This document shows, piece after piece, positions 10,457-22,500 of a stretch of 64,000 bases of DNA. Source of the stretch: Hyaloperonospora brassicae (taxonomy: Eukaryota; Oomycota; Peronosporomycetes; Peronosporales; Peronosporaceae); NCBI GenBank assembly GCA_947650285.1, contig CANTFL010001198.1:558001-622000 (forward strand), read 5' to 3'. Under the pieces are notes generated by a model, which was not told the DNA's origin, ran no database searches, and was given only the letters and a program-made list of their open reading frames with translations. How positions within the stretch are numbered: position 1 is the first letter of the stretch; every line of letters starts with the position of its first letter. A program made the translations under genes and the position numbers.

Positions 10457-11941
10457 CGAGGGTCACAACACTTTTTTGCATTACCCAATCTGTTGCTCAA
10501 TGGTAACTTGTCGATTTTATTCTATAGCTAACCGAGTGCTGATTCGTCATTCAATCAAGCGACATCGTTAAACGCATCCCCCTCGTTGTAAATAAATCTC
10601 GATAGCATGTCCTAAAAATTGTCGCCGATGTCAATGACGCTTGCAAAGCCTATTGTATAGGATGAAAAAGCAGCATTAAACATCATTATCGTATGACATG
10701 CTGCTTGCGCTATTCGTCTTTCAAAAACCCACCTCGCATATTCTTTGTTTTGGACCTAACAAGCGAATGCAAAAAAAGACACAAATGTTTACTGTAGCTT
10801 TATGAAGGTCTAAACAAAAGCTATGCAATTGTCTCACGACGTAACACTCGCGAGTGATTAATCAGCTGTGGAGATTCTTTTATGCAGCGGAAGGCAATGT
10901 GATGATGTCACTCATGGTTTGATCTGCCGGCTGCCTAGCGAATGTATACAATATCATCAGTGACTTTGCAACTGTTGTCAATGTGATGACTCAATTTTTT
11001 GTTCGAAGCGTTGTTTGATCCTTCTACCGCTTCTGCAAATATATTACATTGGTTTTACGCCAGAGCTCGTGGCACATTGCCGAATTGGAGATGTGCTGAG
11101 CTGGTGAAACTTGATGATCTGATATGAAGTAGGTGAGGTCAGTCAGCTTCATTTTTTTATTATTTGACATCGACCCGTGTACGGATGCGTCGGTGTAGCG
11201 TGATTATGTAGCATACTAGATAGAAGGATACTACGCGGGAGTAGCGAGGGCAAGCTGCTCGCAACGCTGACACGCCTAATTTACTTGGACATGGCTGCTA
11301 CCAGTCGTGTCTAGGTAAGTTTATTAATGAAAGCAACGACCTGCAAAACGCACCCGCGTCCCGTGGTGGTATCATTCCACAACATAAGCACAGGAGGAGA
11401 TGTACCAAGTTTATCCAAACATTGAACGAAACGGGCGTAGCCGTCGATGTGTTTCTGCGGTACGTAGGCATAAAACGGGTTGTGCGCGCTCGACTGACCA
11501 GGCGCGGCATAAGCCTAAACAAGCATATGGATCGACGAGCTTCGCCCATTCACGCAGACAACAAACGCCCTAGATATCAAGACAGGGTCGGGCATCCTGT
11601 ATTTTCACGCAAAAAGTGTTGTAAACAGCTGATACAAAAGTAACCACGATACTGTGATGAGGGGCCTTTGAATTTGATAGACGCGACCATCTCAATCTTG
11701 TGTACGGGATAAGTATGCACATATAACGCCCGAATGCAGCAATTAATTATTTTATTGATGAATTGACGCGGTGATAGTTTGCATTTTTGTTGCAAGCCCG
11801 AAAGCAAACAGCAATAGCGTCCAAAATGAATACCGTTTAACTTATGCTACCCACCCGCATCAAATTTCTACCTTGTCATCGAAGAAAAATTATGCCGATA
11901 ATGTTCCATCTTTGCTGTACTTATAGCAAATATATGCGCTG
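10457..11941. other. No firm gene; weak minus-strand ORF remnants
   Basis: About 1.5 kb between a solo LTR and the minus-strand LTR. On the minus strand 11577-11807 and 11298-11549 are open for 76 and 83 codons. Another minus frame between about 11300 and 11600 gives protein-like text (PFYAYVPQKHIDGYARFVQC) with one stop. It matches no family I know and could be a host-gene or transposon relic. 10600-11280 shows nothing. Confidence 0.3.
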
Positions 11942-12381
11942 TGTAACGAGACACTACTTTCATTGCACTGGATAACCAGTATAGTGTAAACTCTCACTGA
12001 CGACAGTGAAAGACGGTGCCCTGCTACTTATAGACTATATACCGAGGAAGAATAAACAACTAAGGCAAGACTCTAGTTGTAAATAAAGTAAAACTGATAC
12101 TCAATACAGCTGAGTCCAGTATCTATTGTTTTCTGATCTGACTTAATTCAATTATATTTAAAGAACCCAACGTATGGTGACGTCTACTCACATCCCATTG
12201 CGTGCGTCTAGCAGCTATTGGTGAATTAACTTATACACAAATTTAGCCAATGAGTAGATTCTTGGGCTATCTAAATAATATCGCTGTAATATGTGATAAT
12301 TTAAACGAATATTTAACACAATTTCCTTATTATCATTTCACATTATAATACATTCATGTTAAGGGCTACCCCGTTAAAACA
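11942..12381 (-). repeat. 3' LTR of A-minus
   Basis: 440 bp. On the minus strand it starts TGTTTTAACGGGGTAGCCC and ends CTCGTTACA. It aligns throughout with the LTRs of A0, A1 and A2. Just upstream on the minus strand (plus 12382-12396) lies a purine-rich AAATGGGGTGG run that fits a polypurine tract, supporting its being the 3' LTR. Confidence 0.75.
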
Positions 12382-12396
12382 CGCCACCCCATTTAG

Positions 12397-13499
12397 TAAT
12401 ATTCACATAGTTCCTGTCAAAACATAGTTTCCACTCATTGGACACCATCAGGACAGAAAACAATTGATTGGTAAAATCCATTGATTCCTGCCTTTGCCTC
12501 GCATAGGTAAATGTCTATGCGATACGACCAAAAGACTGCACAGATCGCTGCTGCTCAAGCATCCACGGCAGACGACTTGTCGTCTAATGCTTCTCTTTTG
12601 CCCATGGCACTGCTGCCATAGACGCATGTGAAAACACACTACATGCTCAAAAAATTTTAAGGCGGGAGTCATCTACTCTAGCGTATCAGACATGTCTGAC
12701 TCGGGAAAGGTTTCAGAAGCATCCTAAAAACCTGCAATGCCTCTTCCTTTATCAAAAAACGCTCTGCCAAACCAAATGACTCGCGACTTGCGTCACAGTC
12801 TTTGAAGCAGTGATGAAAAGAATGGAGGTGTGTATGATTACTTATTAAAACTGTCAATTCGTGCGGCTTCGCACGAGCATTAGGAGGATGGAGCGAGCCA
12901 TCGTCAGTCCGATAACCGTGATACAACGTTGGCAGCACGTCAAAGCGTGGTGAGCTTTTGCCGCAATGCGTGACCGAACGGCTTATTAACAGCTTGTCTC
13001 ACGAGGCAAGTCATCACCATCTAATTACATTATTCGATGCGACCGAGCTACACGGCTTACCTCCAGCGTGGGCAACGTTTGCGCTACAAAAACTTGTTAC
13101 CTCGATGTTTTTTTTAAAGCATCTATGCAATTTTAGGCGAGTAAGCTTGATTAGAACTCGCTTTTTGGCGTCGTGGAATTCGTTCCTCCAAAATTTAAAT
13201 TATTGTGATGTGAAGTGTGCAATTTAAATCTTAAATCAGTACGTCCCAATTTCGAAATTCGAACGCTAACCGATGCAAGTTATCGGCTTCATCGTTTGTC
13301 GCGTGTGGCAATAAATTCCTTTCCTTACATAGAGGGACCCTTGTGCGAGTTGTATTGACAAGTTGCAGCGTGATCAAAGAGAAGCATTTTTCCTAATTTC
13401 GTATTGGGGAAGGGCGCACATCTCGGCTAAGATGCGTGACGCAAAAACAAACTCGTAATTCGTCCACCAGCGCCAAAAGAGCGATTTCAACGATAGAAC
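12397..13499 (-). other. 3' region of A-minus with unassigned ORFs
   Basis: 1.1 kb between the chromodomain and the polypurine tract. Minus-strand frames 12678-12938 (86 codons) and 12448-12672 (74 codons) are open and protein-like but unrecognised. A plus frame 12958-13227 (89 codons) is also open. Because B, C and D carry extra genes at this position, a decayed accessory gene is possible; nothing here proves it. Confidence 0.35.
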
Positions 13500-14340
13500 C
13501 GAGGACCAATCGTATGAGTCGCATCATACTGGCAGACGAGACCCTTAACATCATCCATCAGCTGAGGCCGCGAGTTCCAGTTATCATACGATGATGTGCC
13601 CCCGCCAGCGGACAATGTAAATTGTTCGCTCTCCGTTCTTCACACGCTGGCTCCTAACACGATTTACTTAAAATTGTCGACCACCGTGAAAGTCCGCCAG
13701 CGGCTGTGGTGGTTGTAAGAAGTCAAGCTCCGGCTCAGTCGCTAGGCCTGCAGGAAATTTTGGACCGCCATTTACGCGTCCTAACCGAGTAGAAGGAGAA
13801 AGTCGAGCACAAGTACATGCGTAGGCGAAAATTGCTTACGACCGTGGGACGTCTCCGTACCGATCGGGAGAATGACCGATCAGAATTCTCGTTCTTTTAG
13901 CTTAAGAACGAACGCGAAATTAGTCACTCGCGCGACGAGCCAGAGGCAGCTCGTCGCGAGATGGCATTACTGAAGGACCAACATGAGAGTTTGGTCTGTC
14001 ATCACAAAAATCTATTGGGTTTTCTTGAGCGTGCCGGCTGGTTCGGTATTTGAAAGAGGCCTTGTAATGAAAGTACGAGCGAAGACGACCAACATATAAT
14101 GTAGGGTGCGTGCTCAACCTATACGGCAACTCGATCGTGTATGCGTTGCCTTTTCGGTGCAATACACGAAATGTATCAATGTGTTTTAGCATTAGTGTAC
14201 AATTAACGACATCAGTGGCTGCGTATCGAGGAAGGCTTTCCGAAGACAGTAGTATCAAATCGGTGATCTTTGATATAATTATATTTTATTTTCCATTCTT
14301 GTCTGCGTTCCGTTGTTGGTGTCCACCGCGTTAGTTATGG
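13500..14340 (-). pseudogene. A-minus integrase C-terminal module and chromodomain
   Basis: Minus-strand 14258-13920 reads HIDTFRVLHRKGNAYTIEL, then STHPTLYVGRLRSYF and DELPLARRASD, the GPY/F-like module and linker seen in A1. Further on (near 13660-13590) NGERTIYIVRWRG is the core of a chromodomain (strand, basic-aromatic RWRG), interrupted just after by stops. It is clearer than the A1 counterpart. Chromodomains bind methylated histone tails and bias integration. Confidence 0.65.
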
Positions 14341-14499
14341 AGCCCTGAATGAAGCGGACTACCGCCCCTCAAGTCGGCATGAGCATTTAGCCGAGTCGGT
14401 ATTGTGTTGTTAAGGGCGCTTTGTGCGTACTGCTAAGAGTTATTTACCTTCTTCAGCAGCGAGAACATCTTAGACCTCGTTGACACAGTCCTTGAAAAT

Positions 14500-15300
14500 T
14501 CTAAATATGCCAGTATCGTCATCATCGGTTCATGCAAAGCATCAGCTTTGCTACTGCTAAGGTCGAATTTGCCGATGTCGACAATATTGACATCGGCATC
14601 ATACGAACCGGCGTTGATGTTAATACGTGATACGCAAGAGCTATAACTTTTTTAGCTTGACCGAGTCCACCCCCCCCTATATTTTAAAGTTACTATGAAT
14701 GAGGGCGGTAAGACATGGGTGGCTTAAGCCATTCACGAGAACGGTGTATGCGTCGTGGACGCATGCACGTAGTGTTGATGGCGAATTCGACCATCGGCAA
14801 GAGCTCACCCCAACTGAAAAAGGAGTGGATGTGTCCTAGATGTATGTCTTCGAACACATAATTTGCAAGTTCTGTCTGAACATCTGTTTCAGGATGGTCA
14901 GAGGTTGACATCTTTAACCGTGTTGTTAAAGCGCGGAAAACGGATTGCCAAAACTTCGCCGTGAACCGAAGGGCACGGCCGGACACGAGTTTACGGGGCA
15001 ACCCGTAGAGTCTCAACCACTGTGCCGATGAATACACGCGCACACATGTGTTCAGTGATCGACTAAGGAATTGCATCCAGATGTATCATCTTGCTGAAAC
15101 GATCCACAAACACGAATAGACCATTATTCTTGGAGTCGTCTTCGGGAATTTCGACGACAAAGTCCATAGAAACAGAATTAATGTACTTGCGTGCAAACTG
15201 ATACTGGCGGGGACAGTAAAAGCCACACTTACCGGAAGGTAATTCTTTCCTTTACCACGATGACCACCTGTTGCGGCATCGTGACATTTTTACATGATGG
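14500..15300 (-). pseudogene. pol: A-minus integrase
   Basis: Minus-strand 15076-14693 carries the integrase core: LRFTAKFWQSVFRALTTRLK and SDHPETDVQTELANYVFED, so the Glu of DDE is kept in TEL. The second Asp block reads SGRALRF, i.e. the Asp-containing motif is altered. Upstream (15300-15080) are decayed zinc-domain and first-Asp regions with shifts. Clearly a dead copy of the A1 integrase family. Confidence 0.65.
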
Positions 15301-15304
15301 GCAA

Positions 15305-16345
15305 TCACAGATTGTCATGATCAGGAACGAATACACGAGGCGTCTCGCCGGCAACGGCTGTATAGCACAGCAACCCGTTGCGAGTCGTATACCGATCCGA
15401 TGAGGATCGGTTCAAAGCCGGTAAATCTTTCAAATATCTACGACTTGGATTCAACGGATGATCCATCAAGCGCAGAAGATCCGTGTTTTCTGCGTAAGCC
15501 TTTCGCACGTCGTCAAGTAAACGTGACTATGGCACACTGGCTGTAAGTTTTGCAACAGTGGATTTATCTTCACTGTTCAATTGCACGCCCGACTCGAATT
15601 CGGGTCGGTGCGATAGGTTGTCAGCGACGACGTTTAGTCGACCTGCTTTATACTCGAAGGAGAAATTGTACTCCGCGAAGAACGACAGCCACCTCGTTAT
15701 TCGTTGCGAGAAGTGTGGACTGTTTATGGCCGTGCGTAGTGACGCATGGTCCGTATAGATGACAATCGGTCTATCTCCCAACAGATAGACGCTAAATTTA
15801 TCCAGTGCGTATTTCATGGCAAGGATTTACTCGTCCTGCACTGGGTAATTCCGTTCGGCTGGTTTTAGCTGACGCAATCGATAGAATACGACGCGCCCCG
15901 CGCCGTCTGTGCCGTATTGAATCAATGCAAAGCCGATAGCAAAATCGCTGGCGTTACAGACCAAATGAAATTATCTGTTCAGATCTGCAATCGCCAATAT
16001 CTGCAATTGCATCAAGCTTTGCTTGATACCTTCAAAAGTACACTGACAGTCAGCGTTCCATGACCACTTCACATCTTTCTTTAGCAATCAAGAAAGATTA
16101 ACAGTCATCTCGGTGTAATTGCGCGAGTACATGTGTAAGTACGCCGCTAGGCCAAGGAACTTCCAAAGTCGCTCGACGTTGACTGGCACATGCCAATCGG
16201 TGATTGCCTTCACCTTTTTAGGACCAGGTAGGACGCCTTTTTTACTCACGATGCATCTAAGAAGTGGTATTTCGCTAGCCGCGAATATACACTTCTTGAT
16301 GTTGGCGTACAACTTATGCTTGTTTGGTGAAGGAAAATACCAAAC
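15305..16345 (-). pseudogene. pol: A-minus RT C-terminus and RNase H
   Basis: Minus-strand 16312-16088 reads MYANIKKCIFAASEIPLL and LWKFLGLAAYLHMYSRNY (RT thumb/connection). RNase H follows (15817-15527): MKYALDKFSVYLLGDRP, IVIYTDHASLR and RLNVVADNLSHRPEFES, carrying the catalytic Asp residues. 15508-15305 is the linker to integrase. Frames change near 16080 and 15820. Confidence 0.75.
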
Positions 16346-16424
16346 CTAGTGATCCCCAGTTTTAACTTAATTATAGTAGTAGTGAACACCATGAAAGAAA
16401 TTGGAGGGCACCGGAGCCAACACA

Positions 16425-16690
16425 TAAGACTTGACGAGCCAAAAATCGAGTAGACAAGACTTGACGAGGGATATTCGACGAGAGCAGAACTAGACGAAGG
16501 GAGAATCGACGAGGAACAACTCCACGAGGGAAGGCTCGGCGGGCCAAGAATCGGCGAAGGTTGAGCTCGACGAGGAAGGCTCGATTTAGCGAGACAAGAT
16601 TCGACGAGGAAGAAGTCGACGAGTCAAGACTCGACGAAGGATGAAGTCGAAAAGACAAGACATGACGCGCCAAGACAAGAATCTACGAGA
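16425..16690 (+). repeat. Degenerate purine-rich tandem repeat (GACGAGG/GACAAGA units)
   Basis: About 15-20 imperfect units of 14-18 bp built around CAAGA-CTCGACGAGG. It is purine-rich on the plus strand, interspersed with GGCGAAGG variants, and has no coding sense. Confidence 0.7.
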
Positions 16691-16984
16691 TAGCATTATA
16701 AATTTGAGTCCTTCCGACCAGGTGTTTGTACAGAACGACGAGGGGGATGAAGGAAATCCACTCAAGAGTTCCTTTGCGATAGGGGATAGAATAGGAGATA
16801 ATCAATGCATAGAAGACCTTTAAAGTCCAAGACAGGTGTACACGTTTGAAGTAAGCTCCGCGTGGGCTGGATTATGCCTGCTGTCGATCCTCGAGGATCA
16901 TAGCTTGTATAGGTCTTGATTGGAAGTGACACGAATTTTGTCGGCCCGGGGCGGGCATTACTCGCTTCCAGAGAAAGATCAGTC

Positions 16985-17130
16985 TCGTCGCACGGCGAGC
17001 CGGTGATACAGTAGACGGCACCGCTTCGAAGTCACGTCGCACGGCGAGCCAGTTACCCAATAGACGGTGCCTCTGTGAGACTCGCGAAGGACGAGCCAGT
17101 GATTCAATAAAATACACTGTCCAGAGACTC
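16985..17130 (+). repeat. Three imperfect ~48-bp direct repeats
   Basis: Units begin CGTCGCACGGCGAGCC (about 16987 and 17036) and CGCGAAGGACGAGCC (about 17083), each followed by a GT-GATAC or TT-ACCC, then CAATA-GACGGT-like tail. Identity falls in the third unit. Confidence 0.6.
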
Positions 17131-17665
17131 GTCGAGCAAAACGCTGGTGCGTCTTTAACCAAGAACACCATAGGTCTTCTACTCGGGTGTATACTGCGCC
17201 CGGTGACCTGTAAAGCGTGAAAACTCCGACGTCTACCCATTGGTACAAGGACACAAGATTGGAAGAACGAAAGCTGCTGAGCTCAGGCAGGCTTCTGAAA
17301 AGGAGTTTATGTGGTTATAGGTATTTATCTAGGCGAGATCCACAACTGAACCCGACGAGGAGGAGCGCGGACGCTCTTTACCCGACGTAAAAGCCCAACT
17401 ATACCGACTAACTCGGCAATTGTTGTGCTAGTACGTTAATATTGTATGACCTCAGATCTCACTACTTATTATACCACAAGTGCGTATAAGTCAAAGATCC
17501 TGACGAGCGTGTGTTCTATGAACCTCCTCGTCCGTATTCTTGCTCAAAGCCTGGAAGTGGAAGAATACATAGTCAACATAACTCAATGCAAAAAAACGCT
17601 TCGGTCGCAACAGATTCGTCACGCCTCTATTAAACATTGCAAGGCCGTTACTCAGTACTTATGGC

Positions 17666-18414
17666 ATCACTAGCCACTCCCACAGCATTTTGCTGGAGGT
17701 GCTCATTGCCTTGTATAAGATATACCGTTCACGCATTAGGATCTGATAGAAACCATCCATCAATTCCATGGACAAGAAAATGGTGCTCTAAGATAAACCA
17801 TCTATGATTACTTCCTTCCTCGTTATCGGCGTCTAAGCCGGTACGGTTGCAGAAATCAACTTGTTGAATGTGTGCTCTATCCATCATCCTACTGTAGCTT
17901 TTCGCACACCGAAGGTTTAAGAGCTGTGAGATAGAGTTAATTACCTCACATGGCCCGTTGAAAAACAGTCAACAAAGAACTTGTCGATCGCTAGTACTTG
18001 TTCACGAGGCAGTGGCCACTGCTTTATTACACAGTACTTTGAGACCTGTTTGAGCTCGAGATCGTGTCGAGTGCTTTTGTGCTTAGGCAGCTCGCAAAGC
18101 ACAGATGCTGAGAACATGTCCTTAAATTCGACCAAATTATTATATAAAGGATTTTTCTGAAGTGAATCCCAGGATTGAGACGTGTACCGTTCAATCCTAG
18201 TCTTCTCATCGAAGTCACTTTCTTCCATCAAAAAGCTACTGAGAACCCGTTTGGTCTCAGCAAATACTGTTGCCGACCGAATATCGGCCACATACTCATC
18301 TTTTATGACGAGTATGCAGATCTCCTTGACCTTGTCACTACTCAGATCGCGCAAAAACCGTTTCGGTTCTAGCGTTGGCAATTGAGTTGTCTCCGAAGTC
18401 AACTTCGGAGGCAC
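17666..18414 (-). pseudogene. pol: A-minus RT N-terminal half
   Basis: Minus-strand 18414-17941 reads PPKLTSETTQLPTLEPKRFL, RYTSQSWDSLQKNPLYNNL, then KHKSTRHDLELKQVSKYCVI and REQVLAIDKFFVDCFSTGHV. Decayed blocks down to 17666 match the RT palm up to LWEWLVMP, where the foreign block starts. The part from 18121 upward belongs to the inverted repeat; from 18120 downward it is unique to this copy. Confidence 0.75.
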
Positions 18415-19620
18415 AATCAGATCAAGCTTATAAGCACCTCCGTTTGATCCGTTTTGGGCAAGACGTTTAACGTCCCGGTATCTTTCTTAGAACTTATTCC
18501 CAGAGGTTGCTGAGAGTCTAATCCTTCAGCAGGTGACTCTAGAGGAATTCTTTCCTAAGGTACATGGGGACTTATTCCCTCGACGTCTTCTGAATGTGGC
18601 TGCTCAACCACCTTTAGGTATCAAACCTCTATGGTCGAATCTCAAGCCGACCTAAGGCATTCGTTTTGCCGCTTCTGAGCCATCGGCTTGTTCGTCCTAG
18701 GATGTTGTCAGTATTTTTAATATGAAACTATAATACTTTTCAATAATAATTTGAATTATAATATAATATTAATTTCATAAAATCATGTTTCAGCCATGCA
18801 TTAATGTCCCGGTCACCTCTACTTATCCAATTGGCGGACCTTCGGCACCGCCTGTACTTCTGTACAGCCGCCGGGAGCTTGCTCAATAGTGTAGTGATCA
18901 TCTACACCGATGTCTTGTACAGTCGTGCTAACGACCGTACCTCAAGTGAGGCTATCACAATCACTCGCAGTACATCCACACGCGTGTGGACGCTCCAAGA
19001 CAGTTATAAGATGGTAATATGATAAACAAGCGGCAGGCATCTTCACGGATCGATTATGTCATCTCACTCTTGAATCGTATCTCCTGAGCCAAGGTAATCC
19101 CAGGATGACGTCAAATTGGTTGTCCAGGTTCAGTACGATGAATTCATAATCGTACTGCTCGGCTTCCAGCGTGTATTGGATACCAACTTCAAGTTTATTC
19201 ACCCCGATCGATGCGCATATCGCAAAGCGCACCGTTATCCTCGTTGATGTAATCTTTCGCTCAACGGAGTTGGGACTTTCAGCCTCTATTGACTGGTGGC
19301 GACCAAAGTTGTTCGACGCCCCACAGTCAAGTAGAGCACGAAGTGACAAGTCTTTCGTCACTTGCAACTTGATTGTGATGAGTGTTATGGCATCAACAGG
19401 TGCCGATACACACAGTACATCTTTGTCGGGGGCAACATTCATCAAGAGGTCTGCAAATTCTCTTGAGGTTGCTGGATGAGTAGGGCGGAGCGCCATACTG
19501 ACCTCGACCTTTTTTATGATCCGCCTCCCTGTTGCGGCTTAACAACAGCGTCGAACCCTTGTCCTACCGTTCTCCTGGCTGGCGGAATGTCACTGCACTC
19601 ACCACCGCGAGGTTCTTAGC
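18415..19620 (-). pseudogene. A-minus protease and extended linker
   Basis: Minus-strand 19496-19059 is a 145-codon frame with the protease motif LLDCGASNNFGRHQ and the FDVILGLPWLRRY block. Its start is an in-frame ATG of no certain meaning. From 19058 to 18415 lies a decayed linker with an AT-rich block (18714-18789) that A1 lacks. The whole segment is repeated in inverted form at 22062-23143. Confidence 0.7.
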
Positions 19621-20455
19621 GGGGGATACTGCATTCATATGCGTAGTGTTCCAGTCCATTACAGCGATGGCATCTTAGCAATAGCTTGTCGTTCGCAGGG
19701 CGAGGTTTTCCGCCCTAGATATTACAGAGGTCCATTGGCTCTGGACCTCCGACCGCTGGTCGTCTCAGTGGACGATAGGAGGTCAGCGTAGTATGGGCCT
19801 GTCTCACACTAAATTATTCCTGCTCCGCAGCGTAGATTGCTTCTGAGAGCGTTTCTAGCTCTCCGCGGAACAGGTGGTTCCTGGAGGGACCATCTGCAAG
19901 TTCTTGAAAGAAGATTGTGATCAACACAAATTCACTCACAGGGTTCACTATCATGTCACTTGAGAGGTAACGCACATGTCGGGCGTAACCGTGAACCTTA
20001 CGCTTACTCTGTGTGAGTTGCAGGAGCTCTGGTAGGGTCCTTAACTCTGCCCTATGCGTCTCAAACCTTTTGATGAGCAGGATCTTAACGATGTTTGACG
20101 ACCGAAACAAATTTGGGTCGTGTACCGTGAGATTTAAGGCTCAATTCCTAGCGTCACCTACCAGGTATGACTGAAAAATGCAACTTGAATTCGCTCATCG
20201 TCGAAGGGACCGTCTACCTCGACGAACCATCTCAATTGGGAATCTTCCTCGACTCCCCGGTACTTGGCGATCTCTAGCTTAGATTTTCCCGTCGACGATC
20301 ACGCGTCAAATCTGCAGATTAAGACTGTTGATATCAAAGCATTTCAGCCCGCAGATGATCTTGTTGTTGCAACAAGGTCACCTGCGCTCGCGAATCATCA
20401 AGTCCCCATTGCAAGAACTTGCTATTGACGGAATGCTGCTGGTCTCTTTCCCTTG
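19621..20455 (-). pseudogene. gag: A-minus gag
   Basis: The minus-strand 20110-19814 frame reads the same capsid segment as A1 and A2 (ELRTLPELLQLTQSKRKVHG), differing from A1 by His-to-Thr-type single changes. It is followed by the shared TAA, the PEPMDL linker and a zinc knuckle region near 19700-19650. An additional shared stop (ATATCTAG) after PEPMDLCN is present here and in A2 (21841) but not in A1, so A-minus and A2 are sister copies. Confidence 0.75.
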
Positions 20456-20474
20456 TTAATAGCATGGCCCAGAT

Positions 20475-20912
20475 TGGAACGGAGTAGCCCGGTACATTGA
20501 GCTGTAATCAAGAAGAATTTGACAATATAATCTAAGTCGTTATACATTCTTTCAACAATATCACGATGTATGTTGATAATGTTGGGATGACTGAAGAATC
20601 TACTCATTGGTAGATATCGTGGTGATATCAACCCACCAATCGCTGCTAGACGCGCACAATGGGTGGTAAGTAGACGGCATCATACTGTTAGTTATGTTTG
20701 TATGATCAAGTCAGGAAAAATAGAGACACAAGAGTTATTGGACTTAATTATATTAATACCAGTATTACTTTACCACGGCTAGAGTCTTAACCTTAGTCGT
20801 TCTACCTTCCTCTGTGTGGTCCTACACCTAGCTGGGTACCGACCTTCACTGTTGTGAGTAACAGTTGACTCCGTGCTGCGGACTAGTACGTAGTCGTCGG
20901 TGCCCCGATGTA
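20475..20912 (+). repeat. 5' LTR of A2
   Basis: 438 bp, only scattered substitutions from 3234-3671 (for example GTAATC/GTCATC, CATTCT/CACTCT). It lies inside the inverted-repeat spacer. The left edge is fixed by loss of similarity to A1 at about 20479. Confidence 0.75.
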
Positions 20913-21038
20913 CCTGGTTTCACTTTGTATTTCGTAAAAGTACCACAATCGCATCGCCCAACATGAATGTGTTGGAAGAGGTAGAAGGCAACATATTTCA
21001 CGGATCCCTTAAAGCTAATCCCATTTCAGCCATTTAGA

Positions 21039-21950
21039 ATGGCGTGTGATCAACGAATAAGTTCGACCGCTGGAGAAGATCCCGTCAAGCCGACTCTATC
21101 TTCAAGGGAAAGAGACCAGCAGCATTCCGTCAATAGCAAGTTCTTGCAATGGGGACTTGATGAGTCGCGAGCGCAGGTGACCTTGTTGCAACAACAAGAT
21201 CATCTGCGGGCTGAAATGCTTTGATATCAACAGTCTTAGTCTGCAGATTTGACGCGTGATCGTCGACGTGAATATCTAAGCTAGAGATCGCCAAGTACCG
21301 GGGAGTCGAGGAAGATTCCCAATTGAGATGGTTCGTCGAGGTAGACGGTCCCTTCGACGATGAGCGAATTCAAGTTGCATTTTTCAGTCATACCTGGTAG
21401 GTGACGCTAGGAATTGAGCCTTAAATCTCACGGTACACGACCCAAATTTGTTTCGGTCGTCAAACATCGTTAAGATCCTGCTCATCAAAAGGTTTGAGCC
21501 GCATAGGGCAGAGTTAAGGACCCTACCAGAGCTCCTGCAGCTCACACAGAGTAAGCGTAAGGTTCACGGTTACGCCCGACATGTGCGTTACCTCTCAAGT
21601 GACATGATAGTGAACCCTGTGAGTGAATTTGTGTTGATCACAATCTTCTTTCAAGAACTTGCAGATGGTCCCTCCAGGAACCACCTGTTCCGCGGAGAGC
21701 TAGAAACGCTCTCAGAAGCAATCTACGCTGCGGAGCAGGAATAATTTAGTGTGAGACAGGCCCATACTACGCTGACCTCCTATCGTCCACTGAGACGACC
21801 AGCGGTCGGAGGTCCAGAGCCAATGGACCTCTGTAATATCTAGGGCGGAAAACCTCGCCCTGCGAACGACAAGCTATTGCTAAGATGCCATCGCTGTAAT
21901 GGACTGGAACACTACGCATATGAATGCAGTATCCCCCGCTAAGAACCTCG
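21039..21950 (+). pseudogene. gag: A2 gag
   Basis: Open stretches 21039-21224 and 21448-21744 reproduce A1 3798-3983 and 4207-4503, with the same stops. A further TAG at 21841-21843 follows PEPMDLCN. The zinc knuckle is CNGLEHYAYEC-type, with Gly changed to Glu relative to A1. Near-identity to A1 ends about 21945, right after the knuckle. Confidence 0.8.
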
Positions 21951-22500
21951 CGGTGGTGAGTGCAGTGACCTTCCGCCAGCCAGGAGAACGGTAGGACAAG
22001 GGTTCGACGCTGTTGTTAAGCCGCAACAGGGAGGCGGATCATAAAAAAGGTCGAGGTCAGTATGGCGCTCCGCCCTACTCATCCAGCAACCTCAAGAGAA
22101 TTTGCAGACCTCTTGATGAATGTTGCCCCCGACAAAGATGTACTGTGTGTATCGGCACCTGTTGATGCCATAACACTCATCACAATCAAGTTGCAAGTGA
22201 CGAAAGACTTGTCACTTCGTGCTCTACTTGACTGTGGGGCGTCGAACAACTTTGGTCGCCACCAGTCAATAGAGGCTGAAAGTCCCAACTCCGTTGAGCG
22301 AAAGATTACATCAACGAGGATAACGGTGCGCTTTGCGATATGCGCATCGATCGGGGTGAATAAACTTGAAGTTGGTATCCAATACACGCTGGAAGCCGAG
22401 CAGTACGATTATGAATTCATCGTACTGAACCTGGACAACCAATTTGACGTCATCCTGGGATTACCTTGGCTCAGGAGATACGATTCAAGAGTGAGATGAC
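21951..22500 (+). pseudogene. A2 aspartic protease
   Basis: A 145-codon frame (22062-22499) with LLDCGASNNFGRHQ and the LDNQFDVILGLPWLRRY helix region. Length and motifs fit a complete protease core. It stops at TGA right after the core. It is identical in sense to the A-minus frame and roughly three-quarters similar to the A1 protease. Confidence 0.75.

Larger units (their letters stand above)
16346..17665. other. 1.3-kb foreign block inserted in A-minus RT
   Basis: Flanks are RT on both sides, but about 200 bp of RT (including the YFDD region) is missing. The block has no recognisable coding domain. It holds a degenerate GACGAGG-type repeat array (16425-16690), a TATA-like GCATTATAAATTTG at 16698, and about 48-bp imperfect repeats (16985-17130). 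It might be a solo LTR or non-autonomous element of another family; no terminal repeats or target duplication could be fixed. Confidence 0.5.
11942..20455 (-). mobile_element. Minus-strand Ty3/Gypsy element A-minus (3' LTR to gag; 5' LTR missing)
   Basis: Reading leftwards: gag 20455-19630, protease 19620-18415, RT 18414-17666, a foreign block 17665-16346, RT end and RNase H 16345-15305, integrase 15300-14500, C-terminal module and chromodomain 14340-13500, then a 3' LTR at 12381-11942. RT blocks on either side of the foreign block are consecutive apart from about 200 bp lost, so this is one element. Its inner end (gag start, no LTR) abuts A2 and forms one arm of a long inverted repeat. Confidence 0.75.
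18121..20455 (-). repeat. Left arm of a 2,335-bp inverted repeat
   Basis: Reverse complement of 21103-23437. Both arms have exactly the same length (2,335 bp). Spot checks of several hundred bases show only scattered substitutions, for example GATTCGC/GAGTCGC near 20396/21164. Spacer is 20456-21102 (647 bp), containing the A2 LTR. Confidence 0.85.
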
